Shown piece after piece: positions 36,401-41,180 of a stretch of 64,000 bases of DNA. Below the pieces are notes generated by a model that had not been told where the DNA came from, did not search any database, and saw nothing but the letters and a program-made list of their open reading frames with translations. The position numbers and the translations under genes are program-made. This stretch comes from Tupaia tana (lineage: Eukaryota > Chordata > Mammalia > Scandentia > Tupaiidae), in NCBI GenBank assembly GCA_026018925.1, contig JAKSZU010000003.1:5872367-5936366 (forward strand). Reading direction: 5' to 3'. How positions within the stretch are numbered: the stretch's first letter is position 1; every line of letters begins with the position of its first letter.

Positions 36401-36611
36401 CCCGGATGGCCGCCGAGTTGGAGAGCGCGAACTGCTGGGGCGGCCCGCCGGCCAGCTGCTGCGAGGGGCCGCCGCCGCCCCCGGCCCCGGGCCCCGCGCC
36501 GCCGAACTGCCCGCCGCCCCCCGCGCCACCGCCGCCGCCGCCGCCGCCCCCCGGAGCCGCCAGGCTCTGCTGCTGCTGCGGGCTCTGCCCCCCGCCCGCC
36601 TGGAAGTTCAT
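2762..36611 (-). CDS. AGAP3: AGAP3, Arf GTPase-activating protein with GTPase, ankyrin and PH domains 3 (5' part; gene continues off the left edge)
   Basis: Eight coding exons join in phase: 36611-36281, 6099-6041, 5789-5702, 5518-5433, 5267-5126, 4716-4582, 4456-4329 and 2920-2762. They give 376 codons, about the first 40% of the protein. The product starts [15 protein letters not shown], has a Gly-rich run, then the family helix [21 protein letters not shown] Ras-like domain follows: P-loop GNLSSGKS, a DEGG G3-like motif, VGTQDA at the G4 position, and ETCATYG near G5. A Ser-rich linker ends [11 protein letters not shown]. The PH, ArfGAP and ankyrin exons are outside the window. AGAP family members act on Arf GTPases in endosomal traffic, and AGAP3 has been linked to AMPA-receptor trafficking. 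TMUB1 lies head to head 4 kb away. Identification is by remembered family sequence; exon borders are by eye. Confidence 0.95.
3000..4320. other. AGAP3 intron 7, nothing recognised
   Basis: Intron between exons 8 and 7. No repeat with a clear family match, no RNA gene and no exon signature was seen. Confidence 0.5.
6100..7305. other. AGAP3 intronic spacer between exon 2 and alternative exon 1b
   Basis: GC-moderate sequence without a recognised repeat or exon. It separates the exon 2 acceptor (6101/6100) from the exon 1b donor (7305/7304). Confidence 0.5.
7300..8350 (-). promoter_or_regulatory. AGAP3: intragenic CpG island with a probable alternative AGAP3 promoter
   Basis: About 1 kb of very dense CpG, sharply different from flanking DNA, covers the alternative first coding exon. 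It contains a NotI-type site and many GGGCGG-like boxes. It is likely an unmethylated island serving a shorter AGAP3 transcript. Confidence 0.6.
7306..8203 (-). CDS. AGAP3: AGAP3 alternative first coding exon (exon 1b)
   Basis: An ATG with a strong context (A at -3, G at +4) at 8203 opens a frame of 299 codons. It ends at a good donor, CG|GTAAGG, in phase 1. That is the same phase as canonical exon 1, so it would splice in frame to exon 2 (DSFVNSQEW). The predicted N-terminus begins [10 protein letters not shown] and is rich in Ala, Arg and Pro, with a Ser/Arg stretch around [20 protein letters not shown]. The exon lies in a CpG island only 1.2 kb upstream of exon 2, whereas canonical exon 1 is 30 kb away. 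An acceptor-like 'cgcccgcag' sits 10 bases upstream of the ATG, so an extra upstream non-coding exon is possible. The domain is not recognised. The phase match and long stop-free frame are the evidence; no transcript was seen. Confidence 0.65.
8560..9840. other. AGAP3 intron 1, no gene
   Basis: Unique-looking intronic sequence. A MIR-like scrap ('tgccgtaaaatggggagctgg') lies near 8,720. Nothing else could be supported. Confidence 0.45.
9845..10205. repeat. degenerate (CA)n-rich simple repeat
   Basis: About 360 bases made mainly of CACA, CATAC and ACACAT words, with interruptions such as 'gtgatcacatgcc' and 'ttaaccgtccctcacac'. It looks like an old CA/CATA microsatellite with imperfect higher-order units. 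Confidence 0.85.
10210..12535. other. AGAP3 intron 1, no gene recognised
   Basis: GC-rich intronic DNA with several open frames of up to about 250 codons. None has a recognisable domain, and overlapping frames are open on both strands. Confidence 0.45.
12555..12819 (-). repeat. full-length tRNA-derived SINE
   Basis: Reads antisense: poly-T, 'tttttgctgtaaggtgcatg', CT-rich block as GAGACAGA, a C6/G6 hairpin, then a tRNA-like head ending 'gctggtccc'. Flanked by imperfect target-site duplications (TSDs) 'tggacacaggaattc' (12540-12554) and 'tggacacaaaaattc' (12820-12834). Confidence 0.9.
13282..13459 (-). repeat. short tRNA-derived SINE (lacks middle body)
   Basis: AT-rich tail, GAGAGA block, then directly the tRNA-like head with the B-box region 'gattcagaccatggtcagcc'. 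Imperfect TSDs 'cacctctgtgtt' / 'cacttctgtgtt' flank it. Confidence 0.85.
13612..13785 (-). repeat. short tRNA-derived SINE
   Basis: Same short family as the element at 13.3 kb: T/A-rich tail, GAGACAGAGAGA, then a tRNA head ending 'catctgctgacccc'. Confidence 0.8.
13794..14050 (-). repeat. full-length tRNA-derived SINE
   Basis: Poly-T, 'gagatttttgctatagggtg', G/C hairpin, and a head ending 'catcggctggtccc'. It abuts the previous short element. Confidence 0.85.
14068..14279 (-). repeat. older, diverged tRNA-derived SINE
   Basis: Head-like segment 'gccggtttcgggactcagacc' and 'ccaccttgaccaccaggcc', with a diverged body ('cccacggctgtccacac'). Confidence 0.7.
14285..14476 (-). repeat. 7SL-derived (Alu-like) SINE, apparently dimeric
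   Basis: Antisense. 'gggaactacaggtgcgtgcc' followed by an 'aattttttc' linker matches the end of an Alu-type arm. It is followed by 'agacaaggtctcactatgtc', 'acccaggccggcctcgagct' and 'gagttgctggggctgcag', a second 7SL arm. The first arm is 5'-shortened. Confidence 0.7.
14771..15033 (+). repeat. full-length tRNA-derived SINE
   Basis: Starts 'gggaccagcggttagcgtaa'. The B-box region 'ggttcaagtccc', CT-rich block, 'gccctatagcaaaaacttct' and an A-rich tail follow in order. Little diverged from the copies at 38.4 and 39.6 kb. Confidence 0.88.
15128..15452. repeat. minisatellite, ~56-bp unit, about six copies
   Basis: Tandem units begin near 15128, 15186, 15241, 15284, 15340 and 15396. The unit core is 'gtgcacaggtgcactggcac' plus 'taactgcaccattcaacaga'. 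The third unit has lost about 13 bases. Because 56 is not a multiple of 3, the repeat phrase changes frame with each unit, and the open frames across it are not a gene. Confidence 0.93.
15645..16035 (-). repeat. full-type SINE split by a younger SINE
   Basis: Outer element at 15645-15739 and 15938-16035 ('tggtgtgagttttaagcctc' to 'catctgctgatcccc'). It lacks its 3' tail and is interrupted by the inner element. Confidence 0.8.
15740..15937 (-). repeat. short tRNA-derived SINE nested inside another SINE
   Basis: A TTTA-rich tail in which 'atttatttcacaagagtt' is duplicated, a GAAAGAAAGAGG block, then a tRNA head ending 'gccacctgctggcc'. Confidence 0.82.
16210..16310 (+). repeat. MIR-like fragment
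   Basis: 'actgcacagacgaggcatca' and 'gaggctcagaggtgagtaag' resemble the MIR core. Diverged. Confidence 0.45.
16320..18095. other. AGAP3 intron 1, no gene recognised
   Basis: Single-copy-looking GC-rich intronic DNA. Frames of up to 244 codons are open but show no family signature or splice logic. Confidence 0.45.
18101..18310 (+). repeat. diverged tRNA-derived SINE
   Basis: 'ggcctgtagcctagtagtta', B-box region 'ggttcaagtcccagccccag', a local duplication 'ggagaaatggagaaatggag' and an AATAAA-rich tail. Confidence 0.8.
18353..18603 (+). repeat. tRNA-derived SINE with TSDs
   Basis: Head 'gcaagcaggtagcatggtgg' with a full body. TSDs 'aaaaatgcaggga' at 18340-18352 and 18604-18616. Confidence 0.88.
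18620..19440. other. AGAP3 intron 1, no gene
   Basis: Includes a short GGGGA repeat near 18,810. Otherwise nothing recognised. Confidence 0.45.
19441..19705 (+). repeat. tRNA-derived SINE
   Basis: Starts 'ggggccagccaggtagcatg' and ends 'cactatagcagcaatg' plus an A-rich tail. Confidence 0.87.
19718..19934 (+). repeat. third-type tRNA-derived SINE
   Basis: Head 'agggccagctatagtggcgt'. The body differs from the other families ('ccactggacacacaccgggt') and it ends in 'aagaaataaactt'. Confidence 0.72.
19935..20153 (-). repeat. old tRNA-derived SINE
   Basis: Antisense head 'gacttgagccatggtcggcc' to 'ccacagaggctggcccc'. The body is diverged. Confidence 0.7.
20165..20409 (-). repeat. tRNA-derived SINE
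   Basis: Antisense: 'ttgctagagggatgcgctca' body, head 'ccaggactcgaagtgcgcag' to 'ccactggctggccc'. Confidence 0.78.
20439..20890 (+). repeat. old SINE (20439-20624) whose A-rich end received a younger SINE
   Basis: 'gtagggccaggcggggcccg' head and 'gtcacgaaagaaatagataa' tail. The tail was the target site of the element at 20625-20887. Confidence 0.65.
20625..20887 (-). repeat. full-length tRNA-derived SINE with TSDs
   Basis: Poly-T, 'gaggtttctgctatagggtg', G/C hairpin, head ending 'caactactggaccc'. TSDs 'gaaatagataaac' (20612-20624) and 'gaaatagacaaac' (20888-20900). Confidence 0.9.
20919..21140 (+). repeat. tRNA-derived SINE
   Basis: 'aggccagcatggcaggtggt' head; ends 'accctacggcaaactaac'. 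Confidence 0.8.
21145..21850. other. AGAP3 intron 1, no gene
   Basis: AT-richer unique sequence; nothing recognised. Confidence 0.45.
21855..22106 (+). repeat. tRNA-derived SINE
   Basis: 'gccagacctgaagctttgtg' head, B-box region 'ggttcaaatctcgacccc', CTCTCTGTCTC block, A-rich tail. Confidence 0.8.
22516..22694 (+). repeat. short tRNA-derived SINE
   Basis: 'ggggccggcaggtggagtgg' head passes directly into 'gcttgctttccctctctcac' and an AAATAAATAAAT tail. Confidence 0.85.
22827..22841. repeat. (G)15 homopolymer
   Basis: Uninterrupted G run. Copy number may be a sequencing or assembly artefact. Confidence 0.9.
23103..23329 (-). repeat. old tRNA-derived SINE
   Basis: 'ctaccagagggcacgtgtgc' body and head 'cccatgtgggatccggcctc' to 'gccgtgggccagcc'. 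Confidence 0.75.
23335..24780. other. AGAP3 intron 1, no gene recognised
   Basis: GC-rich, with overlapping open frames in both directions. No family signature was seen. Confidence 0.45.
24790..25028 (+). repeat. tRNA-derived SINE
   Basis: 'ggggccagctccacaacgac' head; ends 'tgtgccctctggcaattaaa'. Confidence 0.8.
25076..25358 (-). repeat. tRNA-derived SINE with (TTTA)n tail
   Basis: The tail has expanded into about 12 TTTA units (25081-25128). Body 'agttttggctatagggcatg' and a head ending 'cacctgctggcccc' follow. Confidence 0.88.
25360..25700. other. AGAP3 intron 1, nothing recognised
   Basis: AT-rich unique sequence between two SINEs. Confidence 0.45.
25704..25940 (+). repeat. older tRNA-derived SINE (third type)
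   Basis: 'gaccgggccggcaccatggc' head; 'caagtgcccaggactgcacg' body as in the element at 39.1 kb; ends near 'tctattgtgaatttt'. Confidence 0.8.
26285..26371 (+). repeat. MIR-like fragment
   Basis: 'ctgagacatggagcggctga' followed by 'gacccacagtcacaccgctc' matches the general MIR core layout. Confidence 0.5.
26389..26652 (-). repeat. full-length tRNA-derived SINE with perfect 17-bp TSDs
   Basis: TSD 'ccagagcctgggttctt' is identical at 26372-26388 and 26653-26669. Body and head are intact. Confidence 0.93.
26670..27210. other. AGAP3 intron 1, no gene
   Basis: Unique intronic sequence; nothing recognised. Confidence 0.45.
27217..27300 (+). repeat. 7SL-derived (Alu-like) monomer fragment
   Basis: 'ggccaggtggtggctcatgc', 'cagcgcccaggctgagacag' and 'catagcaagaccttatctg' follow the order of an Alu-type left arm with internal shortening. 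Confidence 0.7.
27429..27725 (-). repeat. full-length tRNA-derived SINE with (TTTA)n tail and TSDs
   Basis: TSD 'aaatctgtatttta' is perfect at 27415-27428 and 27726-27739. The tail is about 12 copies of TTTA. The low divergence and CpG-rich head suggest a young insertion. Confidence 0.92.
27922..28169 (-). repeat. full-length SINE nested in older SINE
   Basis: 'ggagaggttttcgctatagg' to 'cgccatctgctggtc', with a short deletion around the Cys-rich-looking 'cccttctctcaggatcttgg' part of the body. Confidence 0.88.
28196..28442 (-). repeat. full-length SINE nested in older SINE
   Basis: Poly-T, 'gctatagggtgtgtgtgctc', G/C hairpin reduced, head ending 'actgctagtt'. Confidence 0.87.
28561..28736 (-). 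repeat. short tRNA-derived SINE with TSDs
   Basis: TSD 'cccagaaaaatctt' at 28547-28560 and 28737-28750. Short family with an AT-rich tail. Confidence 0.9.
28801..29285 (+). pseudogene. RPS24: RPS24 processed retropseudogene
   Basis: An intronless copy of the mRNA for small-subunit ribosomal protein S24. It begins with the pyrimidine-rich 5' UTR ('cttttccgccc'), runs through the whole coding region and on into the 3' UTR ('gaggagtaaagattctgcag'), then becomes A-rich. The start codon is destroyed (ATG to AGG context at about 28,836). Recognisable peptides are FRTHFGGG and [12 protein letters not shown]. Frameshifts after [13 protein letters not shown] break the basic C-terminal tail, and many substitutions are present. 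It sits in AGAP3 intron 1 in the opposite orientation, so it is almost certainly inactive. Confidence 0.93.
29300..30194. other. AGAP3 intron 1, no gene (MIR scrap near 29.7 kb)
   Basis: 'gggtgaggaaactgaggcac' at about 29,706 is typical MIR core. The rest is unique and unrecognised. Confidence 0.5.
30212..30393 (+). repeat. short tRNA-derived SINE with TSDs
   Basis: TSD 'agaacaagcatgtgtca' (30195-30211) and 'agaacaggcatgtgtca' (30394-30410), 16 of 17 identical. Head 'gggccagcaggtggcgtagt'. Confidence 0.92.
30446..30690 (-). repeat. full-length SINE, first of two at one target site
   Basis: Bordered by 'cagatgaattttt' at 30433-30445 and 30691-30703. Confidence 0.9.
30704..30962 (-). repeat. 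full-length SINE, second of two at one target site
   Basis: Bordered by 'cagatgaattttt' at 30691-30703 and 30963-30975. Same orientation as its neighbour. Confidence 0.9.
30980..31915. other. AGAP3 intron 1, no gene
   Basis: Unique sequence; nothing recognised. Confidence 0.45.
31923..32120 (+). repeat. tRNA-derived SINE, internally shortened
   Basis: 'gggccagcaagtggcctgga' head and CT-rich block, ending 'gcagtctacaacaaaactaa'. 'actcctcc' borders both sides. Confidence 0.83.
32125..36230. other. AGAP3 intron 1 proximal part, no gene recognised
   Basis: About 4 kb that is nearly SINE-free, unlike the rest of the intron. It becomes CpG-rich from about 35.6 kb toward the promoter island. No exon or RNA gene could be supported. 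The low repeat content may reflect regulatory constraint. Confidence 0.45.
36281..36611 (-). CDS. AGAP3: AGAP3 canonical first coding exon (exon 1a)
   Basis: ATG at 36611. The product opens [15 protein letters not shown], then a Gly-rich tract with runs of nine and five Gly, then [20 protein letters not shown] to REHVISIE. The donor is GAGG|GTGAGC at 36280, phase 1, matching exon 2. The Gly tract is encoded by a GGC/GGG-type triplet run (36,480-36,560) that could vary in length. Confidence 0.93.
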
Positions 36612-37250
36612 GGCTCCGGAGCCACGGGGCCCGAGGCGGGCCCGCCCGGGGCCCTGGGCGGCGCGGCGGCTGCGGCGAGCTGGCGAGCGGGGCTGGCGGA
36701 GCCCGGACTACGGAGCCCGCGGCGCGGGGCTAGTGCATGGGGCCGGGAGCCGGGGGCCGAGGCCAGGAGGCGCCGCCGCACACTCTGTGGCCGCCGCTGC
36801 TGGGCGCTTCCCGGCGCCGCGATCCCGCTGCCTCGGAGCAGCCTCCAGCGGCAACAACAACGGGACCGGGAGCGCGCGGCCCGGGCCCTCCCCCCGCGTC
36901 ATGCGCACGCACCGCCGCCCCCGCCGGCTCCGGCACACGCAGCCCAAGCCCCCCTCCCCGCCGCCCCCGCCCCGCCCTCCTGCGCGCCGGCCCGCGCCCC
37001 CGCCCCTCGCTCGTTCGCTGGCTCTGCAGCCTCCGCCCCCGAGCCGCGCGCTGCGGCCCCTGCACCCGGGCCCCTCCCACCCAGCATCGGCCCTTCCGCC
37101 TCCTCACCAGCCCCCACCCTCAGCGCCCGGAGGGCTGCCGGCTCGCAGGGGACAGCTGGCCTGGCTTCCTCCCGGGCCGGGCTGTCGCTTTCGCCTCCTT
37201 GCGCTGGTCTGGACCGGGCGTCCGATACCTGGGCAATTCCCGATCAGTGC
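36612..37250 (-). promoter_or_regulatory. AGAP3: AGAP3 CpG-island promoter and 5' UTR
   Basis: Dense CpG and C/G homopolymer-rich DNA directly upstream of the canonical start. No TATA box was seen, consistent with an island promoter. The transcription start cannot be fixed from sequence alone. Confidence 0.7.
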
Positions 37251-37259
37251 CCTGCGCCT

Positions 37260-38220
37260 AAGGGTGCTGATGAACGAGGCTGATTGGCTGAGGTACCCGC
37301 CAGGCCCAGCTGCTCCTGGCTTACAGTCAGCCTTCAGTGCTGCTCATGCTCCCCTGCCCCCAGGCCTGGAGGTCAGCCCTAGAGACCACCCTGTCTCCAG
37401 GGTTCTCTCCCTGCCTCTACACTGCCGCTGCAGCGCAGGTTGGGATTGGCTTCCGGCTGCTTCCAGTTCTCCCATCAGCTGGCCCCTGGAAATGACACTC
37501 TGGACAATGTCTTCACTCTATCTTCCTGCGACTGACCTCTCCTAGAAGACCCCCACCACCACCACACACACACCGGTGCTGGACTGAGTTAGGTTCCCTG
37601 AACGCTGCCGGATCCCACTGGTACCTAGAGGAAAAAGAGGGGGCAATTAAGTAGGAGGCCTCTATCTCCACCCACCCCCATTCAAGAGACTCGCCAGAGT
37701 GATTCTCTAATTTTCCTTGTCCTCACTCTCTGTCCCTCCTGTCCTTCCATTCCTCTGGTGCCAGGGAGCTCCCTTTAATGTCCCAGTTCCTCTGCATTCC
37801 CATTGCCAAAGCTGCCTGCAGTTTTGCTAGGTGCTCCCCACCCCCAACACACACACATTTCCTAAGACCCAGAAGAGGGGACATACGCAGGGCAGTCACC
37901 CCAGCCAATAAATCTGCCAGGGCTACACCCAGCTAGCCTCTGGTACGGCTGACATAAGGCATCCTTTCATAACACTTCCACTTACAAGGCCACGCTGGGC
38001 TTTTCCAGTATAGAGTTGCCCACCATTTCACTACTTACACAAGTCTGCCCCAGATCAGCCCAGCCACCACTCCTGAGTCTGCTGTACCTTCCGAGGAAGC
38101 AGGTGCAAGATGAGCAACACGAGTCCTCCCATGCTCCTGAGGCATGAGGGTTTCTACCTATCTATATGACCTTAAGGATGTCTTGTGCCCTCTCTTGGCT
38201 TCATCCACAGAATATGGTGG
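37260..38220. other. intergenic region between AGAP3 and TMUB1, no gene
   Basis: Contains a short CACACA run near 37,560 and another near 37,845. Otherwise nothing recognised. Confidence 0.5.
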
Positions 38221-38357
38221 TTGAGGGGCCAGCAGGTAGCGTCATGGTTAAGGTACTGGACTCCCACGTGGCTGATTGCAGTTTGAATCCCAGATCCAGC
38301 AGCTTGAAAATCACGCTGAGCATGTGTGCATGCGTGCTCAAAATCCTGAGAGGAGAG

Positions 38358-38622
38358 GGAACCAGCAGTTAGCGTAATGGCTATGTTGCTGGACTCCCAT
38401 GTAGTCGACTGCGGTTCGCGTCTCGGACCCGGTGGCTTACAACTCACGCCGGGCGCGTGTGCGTGCGTGCCCAAGATCCCGAAAGGAGAATGGAGGAGAA
38501 GGGATTGCGGCGTGACCATCCCCCCTGGGGGGTGATTTCTCACTTTCTGTCTCTATGTCTCTCTCTGTCTGTCTGGCGAGCGCATGCGCCCTATAGCGAA
38601 AAACCTCTCCAAAAAAAAAAAA
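38358..38622 (+). repeat. full-length tRNA-derived SINE (young)
   Basis: Nearly identical to the copy at 39.6 kb. Flanked by 'aaatcctgagaggagag' at 38341-38357 and 38623-38639 (perfect 17 bp). 'gcatgcgccctatagcgaaa' end and A15 tail. Confidence 0.93.
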
Positions 38623-38639
38623 AAATCCTGAGAGGAGAG

Positions 38640-38897
38640 GGGCCAGCACATGGTGTAATGGTTACATTGCTGGACTCCCACATGGCTGACTGCAGTTTGA
38701 GTCCCGGACCTGAAGGCCAGAAACTCACACCACACATGGGTGTTTGCGTCCCCAAAATCCCAAGAGGAGAATGGAGAAGAAGGGATTGTGGCATGGCCGT
38801 CTCCCATGGGGAGTGATTTCTCGCTTTGTGTCTCTCTGTCTCTCTGGCTAGTGCACTCACCCTATAGCAAAAATCTCTAAAAAAAAAAAAAAAAAAA
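38640..38897 (+). repeat. full-length tRNA-derived SINE
   Basis: Left edge shares the duplicated target word at 38623-38639. Right edge has its decayed form 'aaattctaagaggaaaa' at 38898-38914. A-tail of about 20. Confidence 0.9.
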
Positions 38898-39092
38898 AAT
38901 TCTAAGAGGAAAATGAAGGAGAAGGGATTGAGGCATGGCCATCCCTCCTAATGGGTGATTTCTCACTTTCTCTCTCTCTGTCATATGCATGCACCCTACA
39001 CCAAAACCTAAAAACAACAACAACAAAACAAAAACAAAATATAAAGCTTAAACAGAAAACCTTGCTCTGATGTACTGTAATTCTAAAAAGCA

Positions 39093-39338
39093 GGGCCAGC
39101 TCCACTGCATAGTGATAATGTGCTGCTCAAAAGAACCTGGACCCACCTAGGCCACTGTGGGTTGAATCCCCAGCCCAGACCACCTGAAACACACCAGGTA
39201 CATGTACAAGTGCCCAAGACCCAACAGGCTGGAGGAAAGGAATCGCAGCATGACCAGACTCTGGAGAGTGCTTTTCTCAGTCTCATGTGCACGTGCATGC
39301 ACACACACATTCCATCGTGAATAAAGAAAAATAATTTA
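39093..39338 (+). repeat. older tRNA-derived SINE (third type)
   Basis: 'gggccagctccactgcatag' head, 'acatgtacaagtgcccaaga' body, end 'ccatcgtgaataaag'. Confidence 0.82.
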
Positions 39339-39602
39339 CACTAACATTCAAAAAGGCAGCGTCTAACATTTCTTTTGCATGCTTAATTGACATAGACAGC
39401 AAGAAGTGGCACCAGGTATACCTTCCATGAGAGTCCCGAGAGTAAAGAGCTCCTCAGATTTGTTGCCTAACAACCAGCAGACACTTAGCCCTGGCGGGCT
39501 GTCTCCATCTGTAGCATACAAGTCGCATGAGAGCAGAGAGAGCATCCTGCCCAGTGCCTGGCATTTCATCTATGTTTAATAACTGTCTGTAAAATGAATG
39601 AA

Positions 39603-39864
39603 GGGACCAGCAGTTAGCGTAATGGCTATGTCACTGGACTCCCACATAGTCGACCGCGGTTCACGTCCCGGACCCAGTGGCTTAAACTCATGCCAGGCGC
39701 GTGTGCATGCGTGCCCAAGATCCCGAGAGGAGAATGGAGGAGAAGGGATTGCGGCGTGGCCATCCCCCCTGGGGGGTGATTTCTCGCTTTCTATCTCTCT
39801 GTCTCTCTCTGTCTGTCTGGCGAGTGCATGCGCCCTATAGCAAAAACCTCTTTAAAAAAAATTA
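39603..39864 (+). repeat. full-length tRNA-derived SINE with perfect TSDs (young)
   Basis: TSD 'aaaatgaatgaa' at 39591-39602 and 39865-39876. Carries the C6TG6 hairpin (39,763 region) and an intact end 'gcgccctatagcaaaaacct'. A good reference copy for the family. Confidence 0.94.
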
Positions 39865-40298
39865 AAAATGAATGAATGGGAAGGTGGAAAGTAGAGACAA
39901 GCTAGTTCCTTATGTAACGAATCTAAGCTGACATTCCCAAGGCATTTGGGAGACCTGCTCCCACGGTCAGGCATGAGCAATGGGACGACTAGTGTAGACT
40001 ATTTCTCATTAGCACTGGCCCACAAAATCCAGATGTGAAGCCTCTGTGACTACAGGAGCCCAGAGGAAGGAGGGGAAATCCAGAGATTAGTGGGCCAGGG
40101 CCAGGGCCAGCCTGGGGCTCAGCATCCTCTAACAACCCAGCCTCCACGCCCAGACTTCGGTGGAGGGTGTGCGCTACGCTGGGCGAGCAGTGACTAACGT
40201 GTGACCCACACTTCACATAGTTTTCACTTATTTAATAAAACAGCTCATTTCTTCCTCACAATTGATGTATGAGGTGTTTTAGGAAGAAACTTACATGA

Positions 40299-40312
40299 CC
40301 CCCCCCCCCCCC
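40299..40312. repeat. (C)14 homopolymer
   Basis: Uninterrupted C run; length is uncertain in any assembly. Confidence 0.9.
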
Positions 40313-40639
40313 AAGTCATATGGCTGACACTGGACCAGGGTCCCTGTGCTGGGACCTGTACCCTACATGGGCAACAGGACCAGGGAACAGAGTAGCCAGG
40401 AGATGGAGATCGTCAGCCACCCTGGGGACGGGGGCCCACGGGCGCTGGGCTGAAGAGCTACTTTGAGAGTCCAAGCTGCCTTCTGGAACCCTCTGTGACA
40501 TAAGGATAGGCCGGGATAGAGGCCACCTGAGCTCCCTTGAGTCTTCCTCACTGCATCACGAACTACGGCGCTCTGACGTGCTCCAAGCTGACGTCGGTGT
40601 CTGGAGTGACAAATGCCTGGGCTGCCGGCGGGGGAGGGG

Positions 40640-41180
40640 GCGGATCCCGGTGTCACCCAAACTCCTGGAGGCTAGAACAAACCCTGAAGCCGCCTCGGCA
40701 GTCCCTCCGCACCTGGCGGTGCAGTGCAACACTGCAGAGCCCCGCACGTGGGGCCGCAGGGCGGCGGGTGGGGACTGCGCGGCGCGGGACTACAAGTCCC
40801 ACAATGCTCCGGGCCGCGGCGGCGGGGAAGGAGGGAAGCTTCAGGTGTCTGCGACCTCGGCGCCTCCCGCCCGGAAGTGCCTGAGGGGCCGGGATGGAGC
40901 TGGCGGAGCCGGGCGGTGAGTCCCCGCGCCGTGACCGCGCCCACCCCGCCGCCCGGGCCCCGGTTGGGCCCTGCTCGCCCCGCCCCGGGATCGCCCGTGC
41001 CCTCCCGCGGCTCCGGGGGGCGGGGAGATGGGAGGGGTGGTGGGTGGGGGTAGGCAGGGTGAAGTCTTGGATCCCGGGCGGGATCTGGGGTCCGACCGCC
41101 GGCGGGGCTTGGAGAGGTTTACTAGACGCGCGGAGTCGGCCGCCGCGGGGTGGGGGCCGAGGGGGGTGGGTGGCAGCACT
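40640..41180 (+). promoter_or_regulatory. TMUB1: TMUB1 CpG-island promoter
   Basis: CpG-dense region around the non-coding first exon, without a TATA box. It contains a ZNF143-type site and 'ccggaagtg' at about 40,871, an ETS/GABPA-type motif close to the likely start. Confidence 0.75.
40789..40807 (+). promoter_or_regulatory. ZNF143/Staf-type binding site
   Basis: ACTACAAGTCCCACAATGC matches the long SBS motif (ACTACAA-TCCCA-AATGC layout) almost completely. It lies about 100 bp upstream of the TMUB1 exon 1 donor. Confidence 0.8.

Larger units (their letters stand above)
38224..39048 (+). repeat. SINE split by two younger SINEs inserted at the same site
   Basis: Outer element at 38224-38357 and about 38898-39048. 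Its body word 'aatcctgagaggag' was the target of both inner elements. Confidence 0.85.

Noticed and set aside
36406-37545. 379-codon plus-strand frame in the AGAP3 promoter island
   Set aside because: Antisense to exon 1 and its CpG island; Pro/Arg-rich filler translation typical of GC-rich DNA, with no family match.
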